Assembly: GCA_905373835.1 (NCBI GenBank)
Contig: CAJPUN010000001.1
Location: forward strand, 186,001 to 250,000
Direction: 5' to 3'
Source: Candidatus Saccharimonadota bacterium
GTDB taxonomy: Bacteria > Patescibacteriota > Saccharimonadia > Saccharimonadales > Saccharimonadaceae
Length of the DNA stretch: 64,000 nucleotides
In this document: positions 1 through 6,943 of the stretch, piece after piece
How the letters are laid out: every line of letters begins with the position of its first letter
How positions within the stretch are numbered: the first letter of the stretch is position 1
Translations under genes and position numbers: made by a program
The notes under the pieces: model-generated
What the model was told of the DNA's origin: nothing
What the model saw: the letters and a program-made list of their open reading frames with translations, nothing else
Database searches by the model: none

Positions 1-213
1 TACGGCATTGCGCCAGATGATGTGCCGAAGGATCACCCCTGGGCGGGCTTTACGCACTTTAAGAAGTCGTTTGGGGGTACGCCAGTGGACTATATCGGCA
101 CCTGGGAAAAACCGCTCCATCCACTGCGCTACCGGTTGTACCACCTCTACCAAGCGCTGTATCAGCACATGCGCAGTCTGCGTCAGGCATCGTATCGTCG
201 CTCGCATAAGTAG
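1..213 (+). CDS. FemX/FemAB-like peptidoglycan bridge aminoacyltransferase, C-terminal end only
   Basis: The reading frame is open from the left edge and stops with TAG at 211-213, so only the last 70 residues are present. The fragment contains the motif DHPWAGFTHFKKSFGG followed by VDYIGTW and an Arg/Tyr-rich amphipathic tail. This is characteristic of the C-terminus of FemAB/FemX enzymes, which add amino acids from aminoacyl-tRNA to the lipid II stem peptide at the cytoplasmic membrane. The gene is followed directly by an intrinsic terminator, so it ends its transcription unit. The substrate amino acid cannot be judged from the tail. Confidence 0.75.
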   Translation, partial: YGIAPDDVPKDHPWAGFTHFKKSFGGTPVDYIGTWEKPLHPLRYRLYHLYQALYQHMRSLRQASYRRSHK

Positions 214-235
214 TTGGTAGAGAGATCACTTAGAA

Positions 236-263
236 GAAGACGCTCTAGTAGGGCGTCTTTTTA
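236..263 (+). terminator. Intrinsic terminator of the FemX-like gene
   Basis: A 7-bp stem, AAGACGC (237-243) with GCGTCTT (253-259), is followed by a run of T. Confidence 0.8.
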
Positions 264-939
264 TACTGCCCTCCCCTGCTCCACAGGTGTGACCTTTAAC
301 GAAAGATGATGGCACGAGGGCTATGTACCGGTGCAAGACTACCAAATTTGACGTGATTGGGTGCATTATTCACGTGAAATGAGGATGAATGTGTGAGACA
401 TGTGCTTAGACTTCCCTATTGCAGCTCGATTTTGACTATGAATATAAGCTCGCTTATCTCTGACTTGTCGATGTTTCGCTTCCCTTTTGGCATTAATGAG
501 CTGGAGCTGATGAAGATAGTATAATGACAAACGTGTCACGATATGTGGGACGAAAACCGCCTCTTTCTCTTTGCTTACTTCCCTTTCCTGTACTCTGTGT
601 AGATAGGATCATAAGATGTTAAGGCTGTAGTATAAGCTTGGCACGCAGCACCTTCCACGTGAAAACCGTAAAAATACCGAATCATCATAACAAACTACTC
701 AGCAATAGCAGCTAATTTGTGAAATCAGACGCCTCTATTACCATCATAATTCGCAATACCTTACCCTACTACCAACCCCTGTCACCCCTGCCATTGTGCC
801 GCCAAACGTGCTATACTAGGTAGCTGAAGTTGCACCAAAAAATCGGCCAAGCAGATGCTGCACATAAATTTTCACGTGAAGCATCGACCGCACCGTTTTC
901 GTGTGAAAAGTATCAATAATCTGTAAGGAAGCCACCGCC
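264..939. other. Long intergenic region upstream of valS with repeated CACGTG palindromes
   Basis: No credible gene is visible in this stretch of about 675 bases. It holds two exact copies of the palindrome TTCACGTGAA (369-378 and 871-880), a near copy TCCACGTGAA (654-663) and a partial one at 896-908 near the valS start. A -10-like TATACT lies at 812-817. The specifier-loop T-box sequence expected for Firmicutes valS leaders was not found. Confidence 0.5.
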
Positions 940-3489
940 ATGAAACTTGCCAAGACCTACAACCCTAACGAATACGAGCCAAATATTTACGCCATGTGGG
1001 AGAGCGCTGGCGTGTTTCGGCCAAAAGGGGAGGGCACACCCTACAGTATCGTGATGCCGCCGCCCAATGCCAATGGCAACCTGCACGTTGGGCATGCGCT
1101 GGGCTCGGCCCTGCAAGATATTTTGGTGCGCTACCACCGGATGAAAGGCGATGATGCGGTGTTTATCCCTGGGGCAGACCATGCTGGCTTTGAGACGTGG
1201 GTGGTGTATGAGCGCGAGCTAGAGAAGCAGGGCAAGACGCGCTTCGACTACTCGCGCGATGAGCTGTATGCGCAGGTGTGGGACTTTGTTGATAAAAAGC
1301 GGGGTGATATGGAGCTCCAGCTACGTGCCCTCGGCGTCGGGGCGGACTGGGAAGATATGGTCTTTACGCTTGACCCTAAGGTGGTGGAGACGGTCTATGA
1401 CACCTTCAATAAGCTGTGGCAGGATGGGTTGATCTACCGCGGTGAGCGAATCGTGAACTACTGTACCAAGCACCAGACCAGCTTTGCCGACATAGAGGTA
1501 GTGCACAAGACGGAGAAGTCTAAGCTGTGGCGTATTGCGTATCCACTACTCGATCATATTGGTGAAATTATCGTTGCTACGACACGGCCGGAGACGCTAC
1601 TGGGTGATACCGCCATCGCTGTCAACCCGGCAGATGAGCGCTACAAGAAGCTGATCGGCACCAAGGCGCTGCTCCCACTGGTGGGGCGCGAGATCCCGAT
1701 TATTGCTGACGAATATGTCGATGCGTCATATGGTACTGGTGCAGTCAAGATCACACCGGCCCACGACCCAAATGACTTCGAGATGGGGCAGCGGCATGGA
1801 CTGCCGGTGGAGCAGGTGATTGGCTTCGATGGGCGAATGACGAATGTACCCACGCCATTTGATGGCCTCACCACGACGGAGGCGCGCCAACGGGTGCTGG
1901 AGGCGCTGGAGCGTGAAGAGCTCCGTCGTGGCGAGGAAGAGCTGGAGCACTCGGTGGGACATTGCTACAAGTGCGATACTGTCATTGAGCCAATGGTTAA
2001 GGAGCAGTGGTTCATTTCGATGCGGCCATTGGCGGATGCAGCGATTGCTGCTATTGAGCACGGTGATGTGACCTTCACTCCCGCCAATAAAGGCGAGGTG
2101 GTCATCAAATACCTGCGCGAGATCAAAGATTGGAACGTTAGTCGGCAGATCCCGTGGGGGATACCCATCCCAGCCTTCCAGAGCACGACTGATCCAAGCG
2201 ACTGGATCTTCAACACAAACGTCAACGAAAAAGAAATAGTTGTAAATGGAACAACATATCGTCGAGAAGAAGATACACTTGATACTTGGTTTAGCAGTGG
2301 GCAGTGGCCATTCATCACCACCGACTATTTGCAGGATGGGCCGCTAGCGAAATTCTACCCCAACGCGGTGATGGAGACAGCGGGGGATATTCTCTTCTTC
2401 TGGGTGGCGCGGATGATGATGCTTGGCCTGTACTGCACGGGACAGGTGCCGTTCCGTCATGTCTATCTCCATGGGCTGGTGCTGGATGAGCGCGGGCAGA
2501 AGATGAGCAAGAGCAAGGGCAATGTGATCAACCCAATGGAGGCGATTAGCCAATATGGCTCGGACGCACTGCGCATGGGGATTATCGCCAGCCGCTCAGC
2601 CGCTCAGCCGCAGGCCTTTAATACCGGCAAGGTGGTGGCAGCGCGCAACTTTTGTAATAAATTGTGGAACATCGCTCGCTTCATTGAGGCGCAGGTGGGG
2701 GATACGCAGCCGGTGCATGTGCCAACGCCACAATCTATGGCCGACCATTGGATCATCCGCCAGCTGAGCCGGGCAGGGGAGACGATGGAGCAGCAGCTGG
2801 CGCAGTATCGCTTTGCCGAGGCAGCAGAGACGCTCTATCATACGGTGTGGGATGATGTGGCCGATTGGTATATCGAGGCCGCCAAGGTGGAGCAGCACGC
2901 TGATATGCTGGTGTGGGTGCTCGATACGTGCCTGCGCTTGGCTCACCCATTTGCACCATTTGTGACGGAGACGATTTGGCAAAGCCTGAGCTGGCACAAT
3001 GACCTCCTGGCGGCGGCGCGATATCCGCAGGCTGAGGAATATAACGAGCTGCAAGCGGCTGAGTTTGGCCGGCTCAAGCGGCTTGTGACCGAAGCACGCT
3101 ATGTGACGAGTGAGTTGCCAGGTAATGAGCGCTACACACTGCTCTATATGGATGATGCATTGGTGGCGGATAATGCCGAGCTGGTGCGGCGCTTGGCTGG
3201 TCTGGCGGCAGTGGAACACACTGATGTAGCGCGGGGGCTGCGCCTGGCTGCCAGTGGCCGGGATGCTTGGCTTGATGTGAGTGACAAGACACTCTATGAG
3301 CACCAGACGAACCTTGAGAAGCGTTTAGTTGTAGCGCGCAATGACGCCGCCAAACTAGAGAGTCGTCTGGCAAACGAACGTTACACTAGTCAAGCACCCA
3401 CTCATTTGGTGGAAGAATCACGCCAGCAGCTGGCAAGCAAGCAGGCGCTGATCGAGCGGCTGGTGAAGGAGCTGCAGGTGATCGAGTAG
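940..3489 (+). CDS. valS: Valyl-tRNA synthetase
   Basis: Class I aminoacyl-tRNA synthetase that charges tRNA-Val and edits mischarged threonine. The 849-residue length is normal for the family. The HIGH signature reads HVGH at residues 49-52, within PPPNANGNLHVGHA, and KMSKS is at 521-525. The editing domain shows TTRPETLLGDTAIAVNP, and a CYKCD knuckle lies near residue 345. The last 65 residues are a predicted coiled coil (LEKRLVVARNDAAKLESRL), the tRNA-binding arm of ValRS. AGGA at 925-928 lies upstream of the ATG. A perfect hairpin terminator follows, so the gene is probably monocistronic. Confidence 0.97.
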   Translation: MKLAKTYNPNEYEPNIYAMWESAGVFRPKGEGTPYSIVMPPPNANGNLHVGHALGSALQDILVRYHRMKGDDAVFIPGADHAGFETWVVYERELEKQGKTRFDYSRDELYAQVWDFVDKKRGDMELQLRALGVGADWEDMVFTLDPKVVETVYDTFNKLWQDGLIYRGERIVNYCTKHQTSFADIEVVHKTEKSKLWRIAYPLLDHIGEIIVATTRPETLLGDTAIAVNPADERYKKLIGTKALLPLVGREIPIIADEYVDASYGTGAVKITPAHDPNDFEMGQRHGLPVEQVIGFDGRMTNVPTPFDGLTTTEARQRVLEALEREELRRGEEELEHSVGHCYKCDTVIEPMVKEQWFISMRPLADAAIAAIEHGDVTFTPANKGEVVIKYLREIKDWNVSRQIPWGIPIPAFQSTTDPSDWIFNTNVNEKEIVVNGTTYRREEDTLDTWFSSGQWPFITTDYLQDGPLAKFYPNAVMETAGDILFFWVARMMMLGLYCTGQVPFRHVYLHGLVLDERGQKMSKSKGNVINPMEAISQYGSDALRMGIIASRSAAQPQAFNTGKVVAARNFCNKLWNIARFIEAQVGDTQPVHVPTPQSMADHWIIRQLSRAGETMEQQLAQYRFAEAAETLYHTVWDDVADWYIEAAKVEQHADMLVWVLDTCLRLAHPFAPFVTETIWQSLSWHNDLLAAARYPQAEEYNELQAAEFGRLKRLVTEARYVTSELPGNERYTLLYMDDALVADNAELVRRLAGLAAVEHTDVARGLRLAASGRDAWLDVSDKTLYEHQTNLEKRLVVARNDAAKLESRLANERYTSQAPTHLVEESRQQLASKQALIERLVKELQVIE

Positions 3490-3523
3490 TAATACTGTGG
3501 CGTGAGAAATTATGCCAACAAAG

Positions 3524-3558
3524 AAGGCTACCATCGATGTGTGATGGTAGCCTTTTTG
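3524..3558 (+). terminator. Intrinsic terminator of valS
   Basis: A perfect 12-bp stem, AAGGCTACCATC (3524-3535) with GATGGTAGCCTT (3543-3554), runs into a T tract. Confidence 0.9.
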
Positions 3559-3900
3559 ATGAGTAGAGATAATGAAGAATGCCAATCTGATCTTTTGCAT
3601 TCTAAATGGCAATATAGAGTGCTTGGTGATGAGGAGGGAAGCCTGTGCACAGATAAAGGGATTATTGTGATGACAATCTATAATGACCTGAAGCTGAAAA
3701 ATATCACCATCACACATCTATTCGTACCACTTTCTTGTTGAGGTCTTGTGGTGAGTGACAGCTACTAGAGTGTTCATCGCATAGATTTATATAAGCGTAA
3801 ATATGCTACGGCATACAGCTTCCATATCTCATCAAGCGAAATAGTAGGGAAGAGGGCTCATGCAAAAAAGAGAATATCTCGACATTGACACAAAACATAC
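3559..3900. other. AT-rich intergenic region without a supported gene
   Basis: One short open frame crosses the valS terminator, but it has no ribosome binding site or recognisable product. Nothing else was seen apart from the promoter that begins at 3901. Confidence 0.4.
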
Positions 3901-3929
3901 TTGACAGAAAATAAACATCCTGCTACCAT
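3901..3929 (+). promoter_or_regulatory. Sigma-70 type promoter for the His-rich small protein
   Basis: TTGACA (3901-3906), a 17-base spacer and TACCAT (3924-3929). Because this is the -35 box, the TTG at 3901 is unlikely to be a start codon. Confidence 0.6.
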
Positions 3930-3966
3930 GAATATGAACAAAAATAGAACTAATGAAAAACACACA

Positions 3967-4341
3967 ATGAAACACACACATCACACCACTTCACCCAAAA
4001 CCATCCTCGCGCAGGCGGCTGTGGCGGTCTTTAGCTTGGCTACCGCGCTGGGGGTGTTCTTGCACGATGGGCAATTTGATAAGATCACCACTGCGCTCCT
4101 TACGCTCGAGCCTGTTGCGCTGCGCAGCCGTGGGGCACCAGGCTCGGCTGAGCCCGATAAGCTAACGGCCGACCCGCACGTCCATCCTCATCATGCGTCG
4201 CTGGGGCACAAGGCAGGGCATCACGGGCAACACCACACGCCAGGCGTGCCACCGCGCGATGATGAATATAGATACCTGGCGCATAAGCAGCGGGGAACGC
4301 GCCACGCCTTTGATAATCAGTTTTTGCCAATTGTTGGTTAA
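3967..4341 (+). CDS. Small His-rich protein with an N-terminal membrane segment, unknown function
   Basis: A 124-residue protein. After a short polar start (MKHTHHTTSPKT) comes one hydrophobic segment (ILAQAAVAVFSLATALGVFL, about residues 13-32), a signal anchor or signal peptide. The remainder is low complexity and rich in His, Gly and Pro, with HVHPHHAS and KAGHHGQHH near the middle. I do not recognise a family. The ATG at 3967 was chosen because the upstream in-frame ATGs at 3928 and 3934 overlap the -10 region. It is convergent with rlmH and the two genes abut. The His clusters could bind metal, but that is only inference. Confidence 0.5.
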   Translation: MKHTHHTTSPKTILAQAAVAVFSLATALGVFLHDGQFDKITTALLTLEPVALRSRGAPGSAEPDKLTADPHVHPHHASLGHKAGHHGQHHTPGVPPRDDEYRYLAHKQRGTRHAFDNQFLPIVG

Positions 4342-4797
4342 CTATTGATGGTGATACGGATGACCAGCGGCAATCTGCTGCGCCCGGTAGAGCTGCTCGA
4401 CCAAGATGAGCCGCACCAACTGATGAGGGAATACTAGGCGAGACAGCGACCACACCAGGTTGGCGCGCTCCATCACCGCCTCCGTCACACCATATGCTCC
4501 ACCAATGATAAGCACGAGTGATTTGCCTTGCGCCATTGGCTGATGTAGACTGCGCGAGAGGGTAGGCGAGTCGAGCATTGTGCCGCGCTCATCTAGCAGT
4601 ACAACGTACGCCTGGGGCGAAAGCGCCCGCAGAATCTGCTGCGACTCCTCACGGCGCGCTGCATCACCACTGTGCGAGCTGGCGGGGAGGAGCTTCCACT
4701 GCAGCTGCCAGGCGCGAGTTATGCGCTGCTTGTAGCGTGCAATACCATCAGCCAGCCAGGGCTCGTGCCGCTTGCCAATGGCGATGATGGTGATCAC
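4342..4797 (-). CDS. rlmH: 23S rRNA pseudouridine-1915 N3-methyltransferase (SPOUT family)
   Basis: A 151-residue SPOUT methyltransferase that modifies pseudouridine 1915 in helix 69 of 23S rRNA, normally on assembled 70S ribosomes. The family signatures are present: VVLLDERG, the trefoil-knot SAM loop LIIGGAYGV, and the C-terminal FPHQLVRLILVEQLYRA followed by GHPYHH. Its ATG overlaps the stop of the upstream HIT gene by 4 bases (ATGA), so the two are translationally coupled. Length matches E. coli RlmH closely. Confidence 0.95.
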   Translation of the reverse strand: MITIIAIGKRHEPWLADGIARYKQRITRAWQLQWKLLPASSHSGDAARREESQQILRALSPQAYVVLLDERGTMLDSPTLSRSLHQPMAQGKSLVLIIGGAYGVTEAVMERANLVWSLSRLVFPHQLVRLILVEQLYRAQQIAAGHPYHHQ

Positions 4798-5219
4798 GCG
4801 CTGGCGTCTCCACCACTGCCAGACACTGCTGCAGCAAGACGCTGGGCGGTGGTAGATAGGTGAGCATTGCTAGTATCAGTTGGGTAGCCATGATGGAGCT
4901 GTAGCACCTCGCGGTCATACAGCGGCACGAGATGAATATGAGCGTGCGGCACATCGAAGCCTTCCACCACCACGCCGACTCGCTCAGGCTTGAGCTCCGC
5001 CTCCATCGCGTGGGCAATCCGCTGTGCCACCTCCCAGAGGTGTTGATATACTTCAGTTGGGAGTGCCCACAGCGAATCAATCTGCTGCTTCGGTACGACC
5101 AACACATGGCCATCGCTTAGTGGGTTGATATCGAGGAAGGCTATCGTGTGCTCGTCTTCATACACCGTATGGCTTGGTATTTCACCTTTGATAATCTTAG
5201 TAAAAATAGAATCCTGCAT
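4794..5219 (-). CDS. HIT family nucleotide-binding hydrolase
   Basis: A 141-residue histidine-triad protein. It opens with DSIFTKIIKGEIPSHTVYED, the standard start of the Hint/HinT branch, then HVLVVPK and the triad PHAHIHLVP that carries the catalytic histidine. The family hydrolyses nucleotide phosphoramidates or dinucleoside polyphosphates. The ATG at 5219 is chosen because it gives the family N-terminus and because TATACT lies exactly 6 bases upstream (AAAGCT between), implying a leaderless mRNA. It is the first gene of a two-gene unit with rlmH. Confidence 0.93.
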   Translation of the reverse strand: MQDSIFTKIIKGEIPSHTVYEDEHTIAFLDINPLSDGHVLVVPKQQIDSLWALPTEVYQHLWEVAQRIAHAMEAELKPERVGVVVEGFDVPHAHIHLVPLYDREVLQLHHGYPTDTSNAHLSTTAQRLAAAVSGSGGDASA

Positions 5220-5297
5220 AGCTTTAGTATACGCGAAGGTGGGGCAAGAGCTCAAGGACATCTGCTGCGCGATATTTCCGTTCGGCACCACATCTGT

Positions 5298-5303
5298 TAT
5301 AAT
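5298..5303 (+). promoter_or_regulatory. -10 element for tRNA-Ser(CGA)
   Basis: TATAAT ends 15 bases before the tRNA 5' end. Confidence 0.55.
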
Positions 5304-5318
5304 GAGAGCAGACCACGT

Positions 5319-5406
5319 GGAGAGGTGCAGGAGTGGTTGAACTGGCCGCTCTCGAAAAGCGGTAAGCCGCAAGGCTTCGAGGGTTCGAATCCCTCTCTCT
5401 CCGCCA
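5319..5406 (+). tRNA. tRNA-Ser (anticodon CGA)
   Basis: An 88-base tRNA. Acceptor GGAGAGG pairs with TCTCTCC, then G and an encoded CCA (5404-5406). The anticodon stem CCGCT/AGCGG encloses loop CTCGAAA, giving CGA, which reads UCG. The long variable arm (AGCC GCAA GGCT) is typical of tRNA-Ser, and the T arm is GAGGG TTCGAAT CCCTC. Confidence 0.95.
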
Positions 5407-5422
5407 TATTTCTGATACTGGT

Positions 5423-5456
5423 AATCTGCAAGCTGATGATGCTTGTAGATTTTTTA
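5423..5456 (+). terminator. Intrinsic terminator of tRNA-Ser(CGA)
   Basis: An 11-bp stem, AATCTGCAAGC with GCTTGTAGATT (one G-U pair), is followed by TTTTTT. Confidence 0.85.
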
Positions 5457-5532
5457 TTACGAAAAACATGTGATTACTTTCGTACGCTGTGCTTACTCTC
5501 TTTCTGTTTTTGCAAACTCGATCAAGAGTAAC

Positions 5533-5559
5533 AAAAAGCGCACATCGCGAAGTGTGCGC
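5533..5559 (-). terminator. Intrinsic terminator of the lone VirB2-like gene
   Basis: Read on the minus strand: GCGCACA, an 8-base loop, TGTGCGC, then TTTTTG. Confidence 0.8.
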
Positions 5560-5595
5560 ATATGTTTGTGTGAGAAGAGAGCCAAGCGGCGCCGG

Positions 5596-6024
5596 CTAGG
5601 TAGTCGAAGCGCCGGTGTTGCTGCTGTTGGTCGTGGTGTTGATGTTGCCACCAGGGATGATGGTGTTGATAACAAAGTTCACCGCGGCGTAGGCGAGCAG
5701 CGCCACTACGACACCAACGAGGGCATACATAATCGTATTCTTCGCGCCTTGTACCTGTGATGAATTACCACCAGAGACGACATAGCGAATACCACCGAAG
5801 ATGATCATAATAACCGCGATAGCACCAACGAGGAATAGCATGATGTTGCTTACCCGTGTGAAGATACCGGCGTCACCAAAGAGATCGGCAGGCTGGTCTT
5901 TGCCCCGTGAGCGGCTGGCACCATCTGACACGCCACCAATTGCAGCGCTGGGCGGTGCAGCAGCAATTATCCCACCCCCGATGAGGGCAAGAGCACTGAT
6001 AGATAGTAGACATTTTTTTAGCAT
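5596..6024 (-). CDS. VirB2/TrbC-like pilin-family small membrane protein (stand-alone copy)
   Basis: A 142-residue protein with a secretion signal (LLSISALALIGGGIIAAAPPSAA), a short soluble stretch and two hydrophobic helices joined by the motif GGIRYVVSGGNSS then AKNTIMYALVGVVVA. This is the topology of VirB2/TrbC-type pilins of type IV secretion systems, which are common in Patescibacteria. The C-terminus is Asn/Thr-rich. It resembles the first two genes of the six-gene cluster at 13393-16011. AAGGAG precedes the ATG. It is alone between two tRNA-Ser genes and ends at its own terminator. Whether it forms a filament is inference. Confidence 0.75.
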   Translation of the reverse strand: MLKKCLLSISALALIGGGIIAAAPPSAAIGGVSDGASRSRGKDQPADLFGDAGIFTRVSNIMLFLVGAIAVIMIIFGGIRYVVSGGNSSQVQGAKNTIMYALVGVVVALLAYAAVNFVINTIIPGGNINTTTNSSNTGASTT

Positions 6025-6395
6025 AATAAACTTAGCTCCTTTTATCTTGTAATTATACGATATGGCGTTTTTTTTGTCGAGAGGAAAGCGGTGAAATTTC
6101 TCAGCTTGTGGTACTGTGGTGACTCGCTTTTTTATCTCTTTTGCTAGTAGCGTCTTGAAAGCTTGCTATTATGACGATATCTTGAACCTCAACGTGAGGA
6201 ATTGGTATGTTAGTGGGACGCGCTTGGCAGTCTACTTATTTATATTGCTTGATAAAGGGAAGGGGAGTGCAGGAAATATATGGCTCACGACACTGCGACG
6301 AAGTAGGGATAAAATTGTATCTCACAAATGTCTAGCGCAATCGCCTGACCTATGCTACAATAGCCAGTGCACGTTGGTGCACAATCCGACACGCT
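6025..6395. other. Intergenic region between the pilin-like gene and tRNA-Ser(GCU)
   Basis: Holds the start region of the minus-strand pilin-like gene and a TACAAT box (6356-6361) ahead of the tRNA. No convincing gene was seen. Confidence 0.4.
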
Positions 6396-6488
6396 GGAGG
6401 AGTACCCAAGTGGCTGAAGGGGACGGTTTGCTAAATCGTTAGTGTGGGGAGACCTGCAGCGGGAGTTCGAATCTCCCCTCCTCCGCCA
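6396..6488 (+). tRNA. tRNA-Ser (anticodon GCT)
   Basis: A 93-base tRNA. Acceptor GGAGGAG pairs with CTCCTCC, then G and an encoded CCA (6486-6488). The anticodon stem ACGGT/ATCGT holds loop TTGCTAA, giving GCU, which reads AGC and AGU. A long serine-type variable arm is present. Confidence 0.94.
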
Positions 6489-6943
6489 GGATTGTTTGGG
6501 CTATGGCTATTGGCTCGGTGTTTTTGATAAAACAGCCGCACAGTAATATCCACAGCTCAAGAATGACAAGCCAAAATAGACGAATGCTGAGGTTGCTTAG
6601 CAATCTATAGTTTTAACATAAAACACAGCACAACGAGAGATAAACGAATCATTGTAGATATTACAATGATATTTTTATTTGTGTAGAACATAGCAAAATA
6701 TACAATGCTATTAATACATGCGAAGTATCATAAATGTCAAGAGCTCTATCTGGGGTATGATCTATATATGTACGGTGCAAGCGTACGACTGGCGAGAGAG
6801 GCGAAGTATGAGTGTTGCGCGAGGCGTACACCACAGGATTGCGCAGTTATGCAGGTTATGGTTAATTGACCAGTGCGGCCATTATGATAGAATAGTCTTT
6901 GTAACGTAAATCTAACGCCAACCGACAAGGGGAGGAAAGAGCA
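6489..6943. other. AT-rich leader region upstream of the beta-helix/LRR gene
   Basis: No gene is supported in this stretch. The right end carries the promoter listed at 6866-6893 and the ribosome binding site GGAGG (6931-6935). Confidence 0.45.
6866..6893 (+). promoter_or_regulatory. Promoter of the beta-helix/LRR surface protein
   Basis: TTGACC (6866-6871), a 16-base spacer and TAGAAT (6888-6893), about 50 bases before the GTG start. Confidence 0.55.

Noticed and set aside
264..939. T-box riboswitch upstream of valS
   Set aside because: No T-box bulge sequence, specifier loop or leader terminator could be identified.
3502..3741. Open frame downstream of valS
   Set aside because: It runs through the perfect valS terminator hairpin and has no ribosome binding site or family signature.
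6116..6442. Open frame covering tRNA-Ser(GCU)
   Set aside because: It ends inside the tRNA and has no start signals.
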